This document shows positions 16,705 through 24,358 of a DNA stretch of 24,358 nt, in pieces (position 1 is the first letter of the stretch; each line of letters opens with the position of its first letter). The position numbers and the translations under genes were made by a program. The stretch comes from Tritrichomonas foetus. Taxonomy: Eukaryota; Parabasalia; Tritrichomonadida; Tritrichomonadidae. Below the pieces are notes generated by a model, which was given only the letters and a program-made list of their open reading frames with translations, searched no databases and was not told the origin of the DNA. The DNA lies in assembly GCA_001839685.1 (NCBI GenBank), contig MLAK01000904.1, forward strand, positions 1-24,358, written 5' to 3'.

Positions 16705-18921
16705 ATGACTGAAAACTTTCCTTTTATTTTATCAGCAGATAAAGCCTTACCAAAAAAATCGAACGACTCAAGGTTTTATATAGTTGATCCTGTAAATACT
16801 ATCTCTTCTTTATTTATCGAACGTTGCAAATTTTCCGATTCGTTAATACAGCAGACACTCAATACAGGCTTCGAAGTTGTTTATCAGACTCCACTTTGTG
16901 AGAGAATTTGTTCGGCTTCAGCATCTTTTTTACATCGATGGTATTTAATAACGTTGATCAGATTTACCGACGGAATTGATAACCGGCCTTCCTATCGTTC
17001 AATATTTGTTTCCACAAAAGAAGACAGAAAATTGCCGCCAACCGTTTTCCCAATTTCGTCCCGAACTTTTTCGCCTCAATATGTCGCTTGGACATCGCCC
17101 AATGATTCATTTGAGTTTAAGTTTACAGTTTATGATAAACTTATTCACACATATGACCTTGTTTATGATCCATCAATTCCATCATTTAAAATCATTTCGA
17201 AAAGATCCCATCAAGGATACACTTTTCGTTCTGGGATAGTTTCTCATAATTCGCACGTTTTCTACATTCAAAATGAAAATGAAAACAGCGAAAATCCAAT
17301 TTTAATGGATAAATCAAAAATTGATCTTTTTCCAAAGAATTGCCATTTGCCTAATATTGAATTTAATCCAAATACAGAATTTCGCGTTTTTATCACACAA
17401 AGCAGACGTAATATTTCACAACAAATCAATACTGAAAGATGTATATTAATTACTAATGATGATAAAACTTACATAATTTTTCCATTTTCTGGAACTTTTT
17501 GTGAAATTCATAACAACAATGAATATTTATCACCACACTCATCGCCACATTCATCACCACACTCCAACAACTCTGAACCAAACAAGTCTGAAGCAAAAAC
17601 TGATTCATCTCATTTGAATCATTCAAAAAACTCATCAAAACAATCTAAAAGTTCACCAAAACATTCAAATCATAATAAAAATGAAATTGAAAATAATACA
17701 GTTTCTTTAAAGAATTCATTAAAACCTAAAATCAGTGAAAAGCTTTTAAAAATGAGTCATATTAATTTTCATCCAAGCGAAGCGATGCTTTATTCTGGTT
17801 CCCAAATTCCGCTTTCTTTGTATACAAATGAATTCCTTCTAGTTGCTGCACCTGTTGGATATTTAACTGCTGCGTTAATTGACCAAGCTGATAGAGTTCG
17901 TGCAGCATTTAGAATTAAATCAAACGAAGTTGATGGTTTCATGTTAAATGAAATGTCTTCTATCAATGATAATTCCACAAAGGTTTTATGTCAAAAAACA
18001 GGAAGTATTTTTAAATGCGATTTAAATCCAAAATATTTTATTCAAAAAGATCCTAGTTTAATTTTACCACTTTTGCATTATATTGTTCCTAAAAAGAAAA
18101 TTAATGATGCAGCTCAAAATCGAATAATAAGTCAAATTTCAAGCTTATTGTCAAAAGAAATAATTCACTTATTTTGGAATGGTGAAGTGTTTAATGAATT
18201 GTTACTTCTTCATTTTAATACAATTGAATCTGTAAAAACTTTTAGTGAAAGAATTTGTTCAACCTTTATTAAACCAAAGTTCTATAAAAAAGGTTTAAAG
18301 CTATTCACTTCATATTCTTTTACCCAAAAAGAATCCGATAAATTAGAAGTTGAACCGATTTTTAATTTCAAAGAAATTGAAAAGAAAGCACCAAGAATTG
18401 CACTCGATTGTTTACCATTAACTGATTTGCAGGCATTATATGATAATTTAATTAAAATTTTAGAGGAATATCCTTTATTTAATGTCAGCCCATTCCCTCT
18501 AAATGTCCAATTTTCATCTTATTTGCAAATAACAGCAATTAAACTATCAATTGCTAAAGATCCAACTTCTGTGAAAATTAATCAAGAACTGTTTTGTAAA
18601 AATACTTCAAAAACCGTAAAAGAAATATGGTCAGCGCTAAATATGCTAAAAAAAGATGTGTTGTTACCTGAACCTGATTTTACTCCTATTATGTCATCGA
18701 AAAATCAACAATTTGGTAAAATGGAAATAATGGAGAGACAGTGGTGGTTTCTTAGATCATCTGATTTTGCAATTACACAAAGAGTTATAACATCTCCTGA
18801 AAGTGGCCTATTTAATTGCGTTGAACAAGTGACAAATAAAAATAAATATGGAAATGAGATATTCCAACTTCATCAAAATCTTTTTGGTTTGCAGATGCAT
18901 CAACCTATATGCGATATATAA
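16705..18921 (+). CDS. 738-aa protein, tentative gamma-secretase-activating-protein-like
   Basis: No confident family call. The N-terminal roughly 260 residues look beta-rich (short alternating strands with Phe/Tyr/Ile), as in a propeller. A His/Ser/Asn/Lys-rich linker follows (about 270-335) with three tandem SPHS units. The remaining roughly 400 residues are mainly helical. Three segments line up, by eye and from memory of the family, with gamma-secretase-activating protein (GSAP): NEFLLVAAPVGYLTAALIDQ (about 375), STKVLCQKTGSIFKCDLN (about 423) and the later KKKINDAAQNRIISQISSLLSKEI plus CLPLTDLQ (about 570). GSAP has the same propeller-then-helical arrangement and is about 850 residues. 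There is no signal peptide or membrane span. The ATG at 16705 is preceded by TGACCAT. It converges on the Sec6 gene with only 114 bases between stops. The gene itself is certain; the family is a weak guess. Confidence 0.8.
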   Translation: MTENFPFILSADKALPKKSNDSRFYIVDPVNTISSLFIERCKFSDSLIQQTLNTGFEVVYQTPLCERICSASASFLHRWYLITLIRFTDGIDNRPSYRSIFVSTKEDRKLPPTVFPISSRTFSPQYVAWTSPNDSFEFKFTVYDKLIHTYDLVYDPSIPSFKIISKRSHQGYTFRSGIVSHNSHVFYIQNENENSENPILMDKSKIDLFPKNCHLPNIEFNPNTEFRVFITQSRRNISQQINTERCILITNDDKTYIIFPFSGTFCEIHNNNEYLSPHSSPHSSPHSNNSEPNKSEAKTDSSHLNHSKNSSKQSKSSPKHSNHNKNEIENNTVSLKNSLKPKISEKLLKMSHINFHPSEAMLYSGSQIPLSLYTNEFLLVAAPVGYLTAALIDQADRVRAAFRIKSNEVDGFMLNEMSSINDNSTKVLCQKTGSIFKCDLNPKYFIQKDPSLILPLLHYIVPKKKINDAAQNRIISQISSLLSKEIIHLFWNGEVFNELLLLHFNTIESVKTFSERICSTFIKPKFYKKGLKLFTSYSFTQKESDKLEVEPIFNFKEIEKKAPRIALDCLPLTDLQALYDNLIKILEEYPLFNVSPFPLNVQFSSYLQITAIKLSIAKDPTSVKINQELFCKNTSKTVKEIWSALNMLKKDVLLPEPDFTPIMSSKNQQFGKMEIMERQWWFLRSSDFAITQRVITSPESGLFNCVEQVTNKNKYGNEIFQLHQNLFGLQMHQPICDI

Positions 18922-19035
18922 ATAGATTGTTTGTATTATATATTTTCATGATTTTTTTTTTTTTTATAAATAAATATTTTTCTAATTGGAATTATTATTG
19001 AGAGATATATAATATATAAATATTAATAAAAAATT

Positions 19036-21129
19036 TTACTTTAAGAACGATTTCTTGGCAAGATCTTGATTAAAAAAGTGATCATTTCTTGAAGTGTCAA
19101 TGTTTTTATACATCATTTCAAAAGCATCACTTACTTCTTTTAGATCTGCATTTTTATTATCTAATCTTTTCTTTACCAAAGCAATTGCTAATGATGGAGT
19201 AAAATCAGAGTATTCTTTTGCAATAATATGAAATAAATCATGAAGATTATCATAATCGTCTGACATAAAATCTCGAAATGCCTCAATTGTTTCCATTGAA
19301 TTACGGCATAGGTTTGGCTCAAGTGAATTAAATAAACTTGATAGGGTATTACACTCCTGGAAGATGACAGATTCAAATTCCTCTTGATCTTGTGGTTTGG
19401 GCATGATTGGTTTCATTAGAAATGACTGAATATAATGAGGAATGAATTCATGTGATACAATTCCTAATAACTTTTTATATAATGGCTGATATAAATGATT
19501 GGACATATCTTCTAAACTATCGGTTATATTATCAAGAATATCATGAAAGTTAACTCGAAATTCTTCATCTGATCCAACTGATCTTACAAAGATATTTTCA
19601 GATAAAGCCAATAAACCTTTCTTTCTAATTTCAACCCATGGTTTAGTAAGAGTTGCAAAATCTTCTTTCAATATGAGATGTGGATTACTCTTTTTGAAAT
19701 CTGTCACACATTTTACTGCATCTTGTGAATTATTTGTCATCCCCATTATGTATTTTGTTTTTCCAGTTGACATTGCATTATTTCCAAGTGATTCAAAAGA
19801 TTTTGCTAGAATTTCTATGAGATTTTCACGAATGACTGATGCAATATCTAATGATGAACTTTTAGCAAAATTATATGCATCTAAAAGCCTATCAATCATA
19901 TCTTTTGGAGCAGGCGTGAAATATATTCCATCTCTACGAGTTGCAACTGAGCTTTCATCCAAATTTATAATGTTATTTAAAAACTTCTGATAGTCATCAT
20001 AGAGTATTTTTTCAAAAGATGATTGCAATTCCATCATCAGTCCCAAAAAGTCATTACTTGGACTTTCTCCTAACAAAGCTCTTAGTGTGCATTCAATATC
20101 TTTCATGCATTTAATCATTGCATCAATCAAAGAAGCAGTTTGAGGCATAGAATCTCGATAATTAGTTAGAATTTTGAATATTTCGGTGTTTGAAAATGAG
20201 GTTATTAATTCGAGTGCATCAATATCTGCAGGAAGTGCAGGAATCAATAATTCTAGCTGTTCCGGCAAATTTTCAATCAATTCATTTAATGTATTTAAAT
20301 AAAGTACAATATTGTTACGATCTTTGGATTCCATTTTTGCATAAAATTCTTGCGTTATTGCCGTTCTGATACATTCAATTATTTTATCATGCTGCCCTAT
20401 TGATATCAAAATCCAGTTTGCTCTAATAATTGAATCAATTTCATGTACAAAAGCATTTTCAATTGTATCATACGCATTTTGAATAACTCGCTTTTTACAT
20501 TCATGCATTTCCTTAAAATGAAATTCAACATACTTTTTTAACTCAGAGCTTTCAAGGTTATCAATTAATTCACTTTCAAAAGATATAAGTGATTCAACAG
20601 TTAGTAGCAATTTGATTGGGATAGAATTAGGATTCTTTTTCATATAATTTGATATAGATTCCATAGTTTTGTCAGTTTCATTAAAATCACCAATCAATTC
20701 ATCTATCAAAGTGGATCTTTCCCATATTATTGCTAAAGCTTGCATTGTCTTAAATTGACCCAAATCACCAATATGACCAATCACTGTTTTACTTTCTTTT
20801 TCTATGCTATTATTATCATAAGATACATTATGTAAATCTTTGGATGACTTTTTAAGATTGTTTATTCCAACTTCGATGTTAGAAACAACTCCTTGAACAC
20901 GAGCTCTGAGAAAAGAAATCTTTTTCGAATGTTTTATTTGAACAGTTTGCTTGATTTGATCAATTGTTTCCAGATTTGTGGATACACCTATTTTTTGACT
21001 GATAAATCGAAATGCTTCTACTTCAGCCTCTCTTTTAGCAACATCAAGTTCATCTTGATGCATCAAAATCGTCACTTTTAATTCAAAATCATTTTTATTG
21101 GTAAATAATTCACCATCGAAAAATCTCAT
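19036..21129 (-). CDS. SEC6: Exocyst complex subunit Sec6 (EXOC3)
   Basis: This 697-residue all-helical protein has length and layout close to Sec6/EXOC3 (about 745 in human). An N-terminal coiled-coil-like part (about 25-125) precedes the Sec6 domain. Matching landmarks include RRDGIYFTPAPKDMIDRLLDAYNFA (399-422), the counterpart of the DGYYQT...F segment. YIMGMTNNSQDAVKCVTDFK (460-479) is the counterpart of the YMIAIINNC-type motif. Near the end, FQECNTLSSLFNSL (590-603) is followed by DYDNLHDLFHIIAKEYSDFTPSLAIALVKKR (625-655), the counterpart of the terminal helical bundle. Sec6 is a core subunit of the octameric exocyst that tethers secretory vesicles to the plasma membrane and binds SNARE and Sec1-type proteins. 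It starts at MRFFDGELF and stops at TAA. No TGACC motif is seen close upstream. Confidence 0.82.
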   Translation of the reverse strand: MRFFDGELFTNKNDFELKVTILMHQDELDVAKREAEVEAFRFISQKIGVSTNLETIDQIKQTVQIKHSKKISFLRARVQGVVSNIEVGINNLKKSSKDLHNVSYDNNSIEKESKTVIGHIGDLGQFKTMQALAIIWERSTLIDELIGDFNETDKTMESISNYMKKNPNSIPIKLLLTVESLISFESELIDNLESSELKKYVEFHFKEMHECKKRVIQNAYDTIENAFVHEIDSIIRANWILISIGQHDKIIECIRTAITQEFYAKMESKDRNNIVLYLNTLNELIENLPEQLELLIPALPADIDALELITSFSNTEIFKILTNYRDSMPQTASLIDAMIKCMKDIECTLRALLGESPSNDFLGLMMELQSSFEKILYDDYQKFLNNIINLDESSVATRRDGIYFTPAPKDMIDRLLDAYNFAKSSSLDIASVIRENLIEILAKSFESLGNNAMSTGKTKYIMGMTNNSQDAVKCVTDFKKSNPHLILKEDFATLTKPWVEIRKKGLLALSENIFVRSVGSDEEFRVNFHDILDNITDSLEDMSNHLYQPLYKKLLGIVSHEFIPHYIQSFLMKPIMPKPQDQEEFESVIFQECNTLSSLFNSLEPNLCRNSMETIEAFRDFMSDDYDNLHDLFHIIAKEYSDFTPSLAIALVKKRLDNKNADLKEVSDAFEMMYKNIDTSRNDHFFNQDLAKKSFLK

Positions 21130-21617
21130 TAGTTATCTACAGAAAAAATTTCGCATGAAAACGTTGAAAAAATTTTATTTAGAGTTTAAAGGATTAACAA
21201 ATAAGTTTAGAGAGAATCATTGTTAACAGTAACTCAATTATTATATTTGCGATTAAGGAAAAACAGAACAAAAATAAATCAAGTATATTTCAAAACAGGG
21301 ATGTTATCTTTTTGATTAGTTTTTGTTTGATTGACTGTTCAGAAGCATTTTTTGTTTTTCCTTTATCACAAAATCATCCGTGTATGATGATTTTATGCAG
21401 AATTTAATTTCCAGAATTATGACTTTTGAATACTTCAACCGAAAAAATGAAGTTAATCATTTTTGTAATAACTTTATAAATGTGAAACACAATAAAAACA
21501 AATTAGGCCATTGAAAGAAAAGAAAACTCCCCATTTTTCCCCTCCTGCCATTATATTTATTATCAATCTATATTATCCATTATTAAAAGGCCTATAATAT
21601 CGGCTATTGTTTATAAA

Positions 21618-21655
<38 letters not shown>

Positions 21656-21888
21656 AAAATTCGGAGTTGGATAATTATTCACACTGTTTAATATTATCAT
21701 CATGTTATAAAAAATAAGCCCACTATTAATTACTTAATTCTTGTTGAAATCATTCTTTTTTGGGCATAAACAATATCCATGATAAAAGAACGATTCTGTG
21801 GGTTTTGTTTTTCAACACATCAAAATCGAGAATCAAGAATAATACTTAAAAAAATCATTGATGTTAAATCCGGAGAAAAGAGAAAAAA
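21130..21888. other. Intergenic spacer with long poly(A) tract
   Basis: This 759-base AT-rich spacer is the 5' region of Sec6 and the 3' region of the pseudophosphatase gene, both on the minus strand. It holds a 33-base A homopolymer (21619-21651) and a pyrimidine-rich CTCCCCATTTTTCCCCTCC stretch near 21527. I see no convincing gene; the plus-strand frame at 21779-21997 overlaps the end of the neighbouring gene in antisense and is not called. Confidence 0.5.
21619..21651. repeat. A33 homopolymer tract
   Basis: Thirty-three consecutive A residues follow TTTATAAAC, and TTGAAAAATTCGG comes next. A TTGAAAG occurs about 140 bases upstream (near 21512), so a short retroposed copy with a poly(A) tail and a small target duplication is conceivable. 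Simple slippage expansion is equally possible. Confidence 0.8.
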
Positions 21889-22506
21889 TTATTGTGGAGC
21901 CTCATCAGTAGCTTCTTCTGCATCCGAAGCTGCATCATCATTATCATCATCATCTGATTCTGCTTCGTCTGTTAAAATTACACGAAGTGTCGGATGAGTC
22001 TTTTTTCCATTCAAATGTTGGAGCCACTGTGGCCGGTTTGGCGAGAGCTCAAATGTTGCCTTATAATTGTTCACAAATTCTTCTTCACAGCTTTCATAAT
22101 TATTGATGAACATATTAAATTCATTGAACATTGCTCGCGCACTCCACATCTGTAGTTTCCTGAGACACATCACGACTAGTCCAGACGTGTGGCCTCCATC
22201 AAGGCAGTGAATATAAAGCGGAAGATTATCATTATTACACATAATGTGAATAATTTCTGTTATCGTGGTAGCTGTGATAATAATTTGGCTTGCGAATTTG
22301 GGGACTGAGTAATAGTGATTGGTAATGCCTTCCTCTTGACAGAATTTCTTGAGATCGTCGTCAATCGAATTTGGAACGAGAGATATCATAGTTTTCAAAT
22401 GTAAGGTTTTAAGAAATTCAAAATTGAGCGATACTGGATAGGCACCACGAAATACATCTTTTTCAACATAAGAAAAACTAAATGGCGGAATAAATTGAGG
22501 CTTCAT
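21889..22506 (-). CDS. OCA4/OCA6-type dual-specificity phosphatase-like protein, predicted catalytically dead
   Basis: This 205-residue protein has the fold layout of the atypical SIW14/OCA phosphatase family. It starts with an FSYVEKDVFRGAYPVSLNF strand (12-30; the family's F-x-x-V-x-x-x-x-Y-R-G/S-x-x-P motif), followed by TMISLVPN (39-46). The P-loop region is LPLYIHCLDGGHTSGLVVMCLRK (95-117), with Cys101. In active enzymes the loop is C-x5-R; here position 107 is Thr, so the phosphate-binding arginine is missing, as in the fungal OCA4/OCA6 pseudophosphatase branch. A very acidic tail (about 179-205, Asp/Glu/Ala-rich) ends the protein. Yeast OCA proteins form complexes affecting stress responses and inositol pyrophosphate signalling; a matching role here is inference. 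ATGGTCA (minus-strand sense) lies about 60 bases upstream of the ATG. Confidence 0.82.
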   Translation of the reverse strand: MKPQFIPPFSFSYVEKDVFRGAYPVSLNFEFLKTLHLKTMISLVPNSIDDDLKKFCQEEGITNHYYSVPKFASQIIITATTITEIIHIMCNNDNLPLYIHCLDGGHTSGLVVMCLRKLQMWSARAMFNEFNMFINNYESCEEEFVNNYKATFELSPNRPQWLQHLNGKKTHPTLRVILTDEAESDDDDNDDAASDAEEATDEAPQ

Positions 22507-22564
22507 TTAAATGTCTATCAACCGTTTTTTCAAAGGTAGTTTCATTTGTTTACATGAAAATGTA

Positions 22565-22571
22565 TGACCAT
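22565..22571. promoter_or_regulatory. TGACCAT motif upstream of pseudophosphatase gene
   Basis: TGACCAT followed by TTAAA lies about 59-65 bases before the minus-strand ATG at 22506; it reads ATGGTCA in the gene's direction. The core is the same as at 2071, 9935 and 16664. Confidence 0.35.
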
Positions 22572-22839
22572 TTAAACATTGAAATATCTATTATCAGAAA
22601 AAATTGGGTATATCACTTCCATTTAATTCAATAAATCTAATCTTTTGGAGATTACTCCAATATATGAATTAGAGACAAAGTGAATATCTGAAAAATTTCT
22701 ATAAATAACAAAAACATCAACATTTACCCTTAATCACTTTCAGAAGAGAATTAGGGACTCCTTAAATGAAGACCCGGGATATTGAGTGACCACTCAAATC
22801 AGCAGTCCCATTGGGTATGTTCAAACATGTCGGTTCATT

Positions 22840-22985
22840 GGCCTACGAATCGAAGTGAGGTGGTTCCACGAATGGGCTCGAACCGATCTTTGGGTCCCAG
22901 TGCTATAAACAGGTTCGAAATAATGATTTCAATACCTTTCTCTCAATTTAGGGGTTGACGACCTGGTTAATCAAATCGACTTTGG
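22840..22985. repeat. Diverged TCGAAC/TTTGG repeat island, copy set 1
   Basis: This GC-richer segment contains GGGCTCGAACCGATCTTTGG, then CAGGTTCGAAATAATG, then GGTTGACGACCTGG and ATCGACTTTGGTTCATT. The units resemble those at 23815-23985 but are too diverged for exact boundaries. Confidence 0.35.
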
Positions 22986-23814
22986 TTCATTTCTCACATA
23001 CAATTGTCTATATAAATATTATTACTTTTTAATTTTTGTCAAATAAATGTATAGCTAGTATTATATTAATATAGGACTCGCGTGTATGCCAAAAGTGTGA
23101 GAAAAATCTGAATTTGTTAGGCATCTTTATGTATTTAAGATATCCTCTTCCCTAGTATGAAAGAAGTTAAACAGCTTTAATAGTATAGATCAAACATTTG
23201 TCGCTTTTCTTATTGTCAATTCATCAGATATAAATTTATATAAAACCTGTACGATTCAGAAATTGCGTACAAATGAATCAACCTTTTGGTTTTTTTCTTG
23301 TAATCACTATAATAGATTCAATTATTAGTCTTTGATTTTGTGTTTTGAAAACAATAAGAAGGAATCAATATTTAAATTACTACTTTTATGAAACAATATT
23401 CTTAAAAAAAAGAATTAAAAAAATTTGGCAATCAAAAGAAGATTAGGACCTTCACCAATATTCATAATAAACATTCATTATAAAAATTCAACTAATAATT
23501 CTCATTCAACTTATCATTTGATAAATGTATTTTTACTATGACAACTGCTCACAGAAATATATTTTCGTGAGTTAGAAACCAAGACATTACCACTTCTTTG
23601 AAATTATAGCTGTAAAATATCAGTTTAACACAAAAGAATGTAAATTGTTTCTGTAGAAATCAATAATACTCACAATTCTTCTAATTCATGAAAAATCATT
23701 TCAATATAGCATTTTCTCAGCTATAATGCAAATGAAAACTTCCACATTGTATCTTTGATATCGAAATGGTGTTGCAAGCATTGTTCCATAGGAAATGTAG
23801 AATTTCAAGTATAG

Positions 23815-23985
23815 AAAATCACAGGTCCGAACAACTTTTTGGCTTTGGGTCAACAATTACGGTTCGAACAGATTTTGGCCTTGTTCAGGGTTAACAGGAA
23901 ATGGCTCGAATTGATTTTTCTTCATATTGGTTCTGACAGTTCATCATTGAACCATAGGGCAGGTTCGAACAAAATGTTCTAACAC
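23815..23985. repeat. Diverged TCGAAC/TTTGG repeat island, copy set 2
   Basis: At least four imperfect units occur in a row: GGTCCGAACAACTTTTTGGC, then GGTTCGAACAGATTTTGGCC, then TGGCTCGAATTGATTTTTC, then AGGTTCGAACAAAATG. Spacing is 40-60 bases. It looks like an old, decaying tandem array or part of a dispersed element. Confidence 0.45.
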
Positions 23986-24139
23986 TACAGAATCCCTAAA
24001 GAGAATACTTCCCAAAATGTCACAAGAAAATGCCTCTTCCAATAAAATAATCATAAAACTTTATCTATGAAATGATATATGTTTGATGGAAACGTATGGA
24101 TTCCAAGTTACAATACAATTATATTGCCAAAAATTTTAT

Positions 24140-24358
24140 TTATATTGGGGAAAATCTAAAGCAATACTCACTTTTACAAGTGAATCTCACACTAAGCAGA
24201 TGATCAAACTCTAAATATTGGCTGCCAATTGCATAATTATCAGAGAATATTCGACGAATAGATGAATCTTCGTTGTTGTTGCTTTGATTTTCATTTTCTT
24301 CTTTATTGTCATTTTCTTCTTTGTTTTCATTTTCTTCTTTGTTTTCATTTTCTTCTTT
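24140..24358 (-). CDS. 3' end of an ORF with KEENEN hexapeptide repeats (partial)
   Basis: Read on the minus strand, the frame enters from the right window edge and stays open for 72 codons to a TAA at 24140-24142. It begins with four tandem hexapeptides (KEENEN, KEENEN, KEENDN, KEENEN), then a Ser/Asn/Glu stretch. An apparently structured tail follows (SIRRIFSDNYAIGSQYLEFDHLL, 33-55), ending FRFSPI. I do not recognise the tail. The acidic low-complexity repeat followed by a more complex segment suggests the end of a real gene, but the 18-bp repeat could also keep a frame open by chance. The 5' part lies outside the window. Confidence 0.35.
   Translation of the reverse strand, partial: KEENENKEENENKEENDNKEENENQSNNNEDSSIRRIFSDNYAIGSQYLEFDHLLSVRFTCKSEYCFRFSPI
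24287..24358. repeat. 18-bp tandem repeat, four copies to window edge
   Basis: Units start at 24287, 24305, 24323 and 24341, each close to GTTTTCATTTTCTTCTTT. The last two are identical, and the others differ by one to three bases. The array continues to the last base of the window, so the copy number is a minimum. Confidence 0.9.

Larger units (their letters stand above)
22507..24139. other. Gene-poor right flank with degenerate repeats
   Basis: No coding frame is recognised over some 1.6 kb. Most is AT-rich, but two islands (about 22750-22985 and 23815-23985) are richer in G and C and share diverged units built on TCGAAC...TTTTGG. The first island also has nested inverted repeats. I found no tRNA or rRNA signature: the TTCGAA strings resemble tRNA T-loops, but flanking stems do not pair. 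Confidence 0.5.

Noticed and set aside
21779..21997. 72-aa plus-strand ORF with a Ser/Ala-rich end
   Set aside because: It is antisense to the acidic tail of the pseudophosphatase; GAT/GCA repeats read backwards give the Ser-rich frame.
22840..22925. tRNA gene suggested by GGTTCGA strings
   Set aside because: On either strand the bases flanking the T-loop-like heptamer do not form a 5-bp stem, and no D-arm, anticodon arm or acceptor stem could be found at the right spacing. The same holds at 23872 and 23962.

Overview
The window looks like nuclear DNA of an AT-rich, intron-poor, gene-compact protist, most likely a trichomonad (Tritrichomonas/Trichomonas-like). Four things support this: uninterrupted protein-coding genes on both strands with short 5' leaders, the standard stop code (TAA, TGA), a PH-plus-AGC kinase of the kind greatly expanded in these parasites, and a set of purely eukaryotic cell-biology genes. 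I see no bacterial operons, rRNA, tRNA or CRISPR. The species call is an inference from style, not from a diagnostic marker.

Layout, left to right: 1-2164 has no convincing gene, only short, possibly degenerate coding scraps. 2165-3742 (+) is a PH-domain AGC kinase (Akt/PKB-like) that lacks an ATG at its expected start. 3743-4389 holds a 21-bp minisatellite (4110-4269). 4390-5316 (-) is an unrecognised 308-aa protein. 5634-6017 (+) is a stand-alone CEP44-domain protein (centriole/basal body). 6936-8849 (-) is a divergent cullin that keeps the NEDD8-acceptor lysine. 9245-9733 (-) is a UBC7/UBE2G-type E2. 10004-10834 (+) is a mitochondrial-type beta-barrel (Tom40/VDAC family, presumably hydrogenosomal). 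11587-16377 (+) is a 1596-aa PA200/Blm10 proteasome activator. 16705-18921 (+) is a 738-aa protein with a tentative resemblance to gamma-secretase-activating protein. 19036-21129 (-) is the exocyst subunit Sec6/EXOC3. 21889-22506 (-) is an OCA4/OCA6-type predicted pseudophosphatase. 22507-24139 is gene-poor with degenerate GC-richer repeats. 24140-24358 (-) is the 3' end of a low-complexity ORF that runs off the window.

Three genes (cullin, E2, PA200) belong to the ubiquitin-proteasome system, but the set otherwise reads as unrelated housekeeping genes and no operon-like logic is visible. The most interesting non-coding signal is a recurrent TGACC(A/T)-type motif, in either orientation, 28-95 bp upstream of most gene starts. 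It includes a perfect 9-bp-arm palindrome before the kinase and looks like a promoter element. The best protein-level oddities are the loss of the catalytic arginine in the phosphatase-like protein, a YFS rather than YYA C-terminus on the PA200 homologue, and the missing ATG of the kinase. I found no clearly new multi-gene system.
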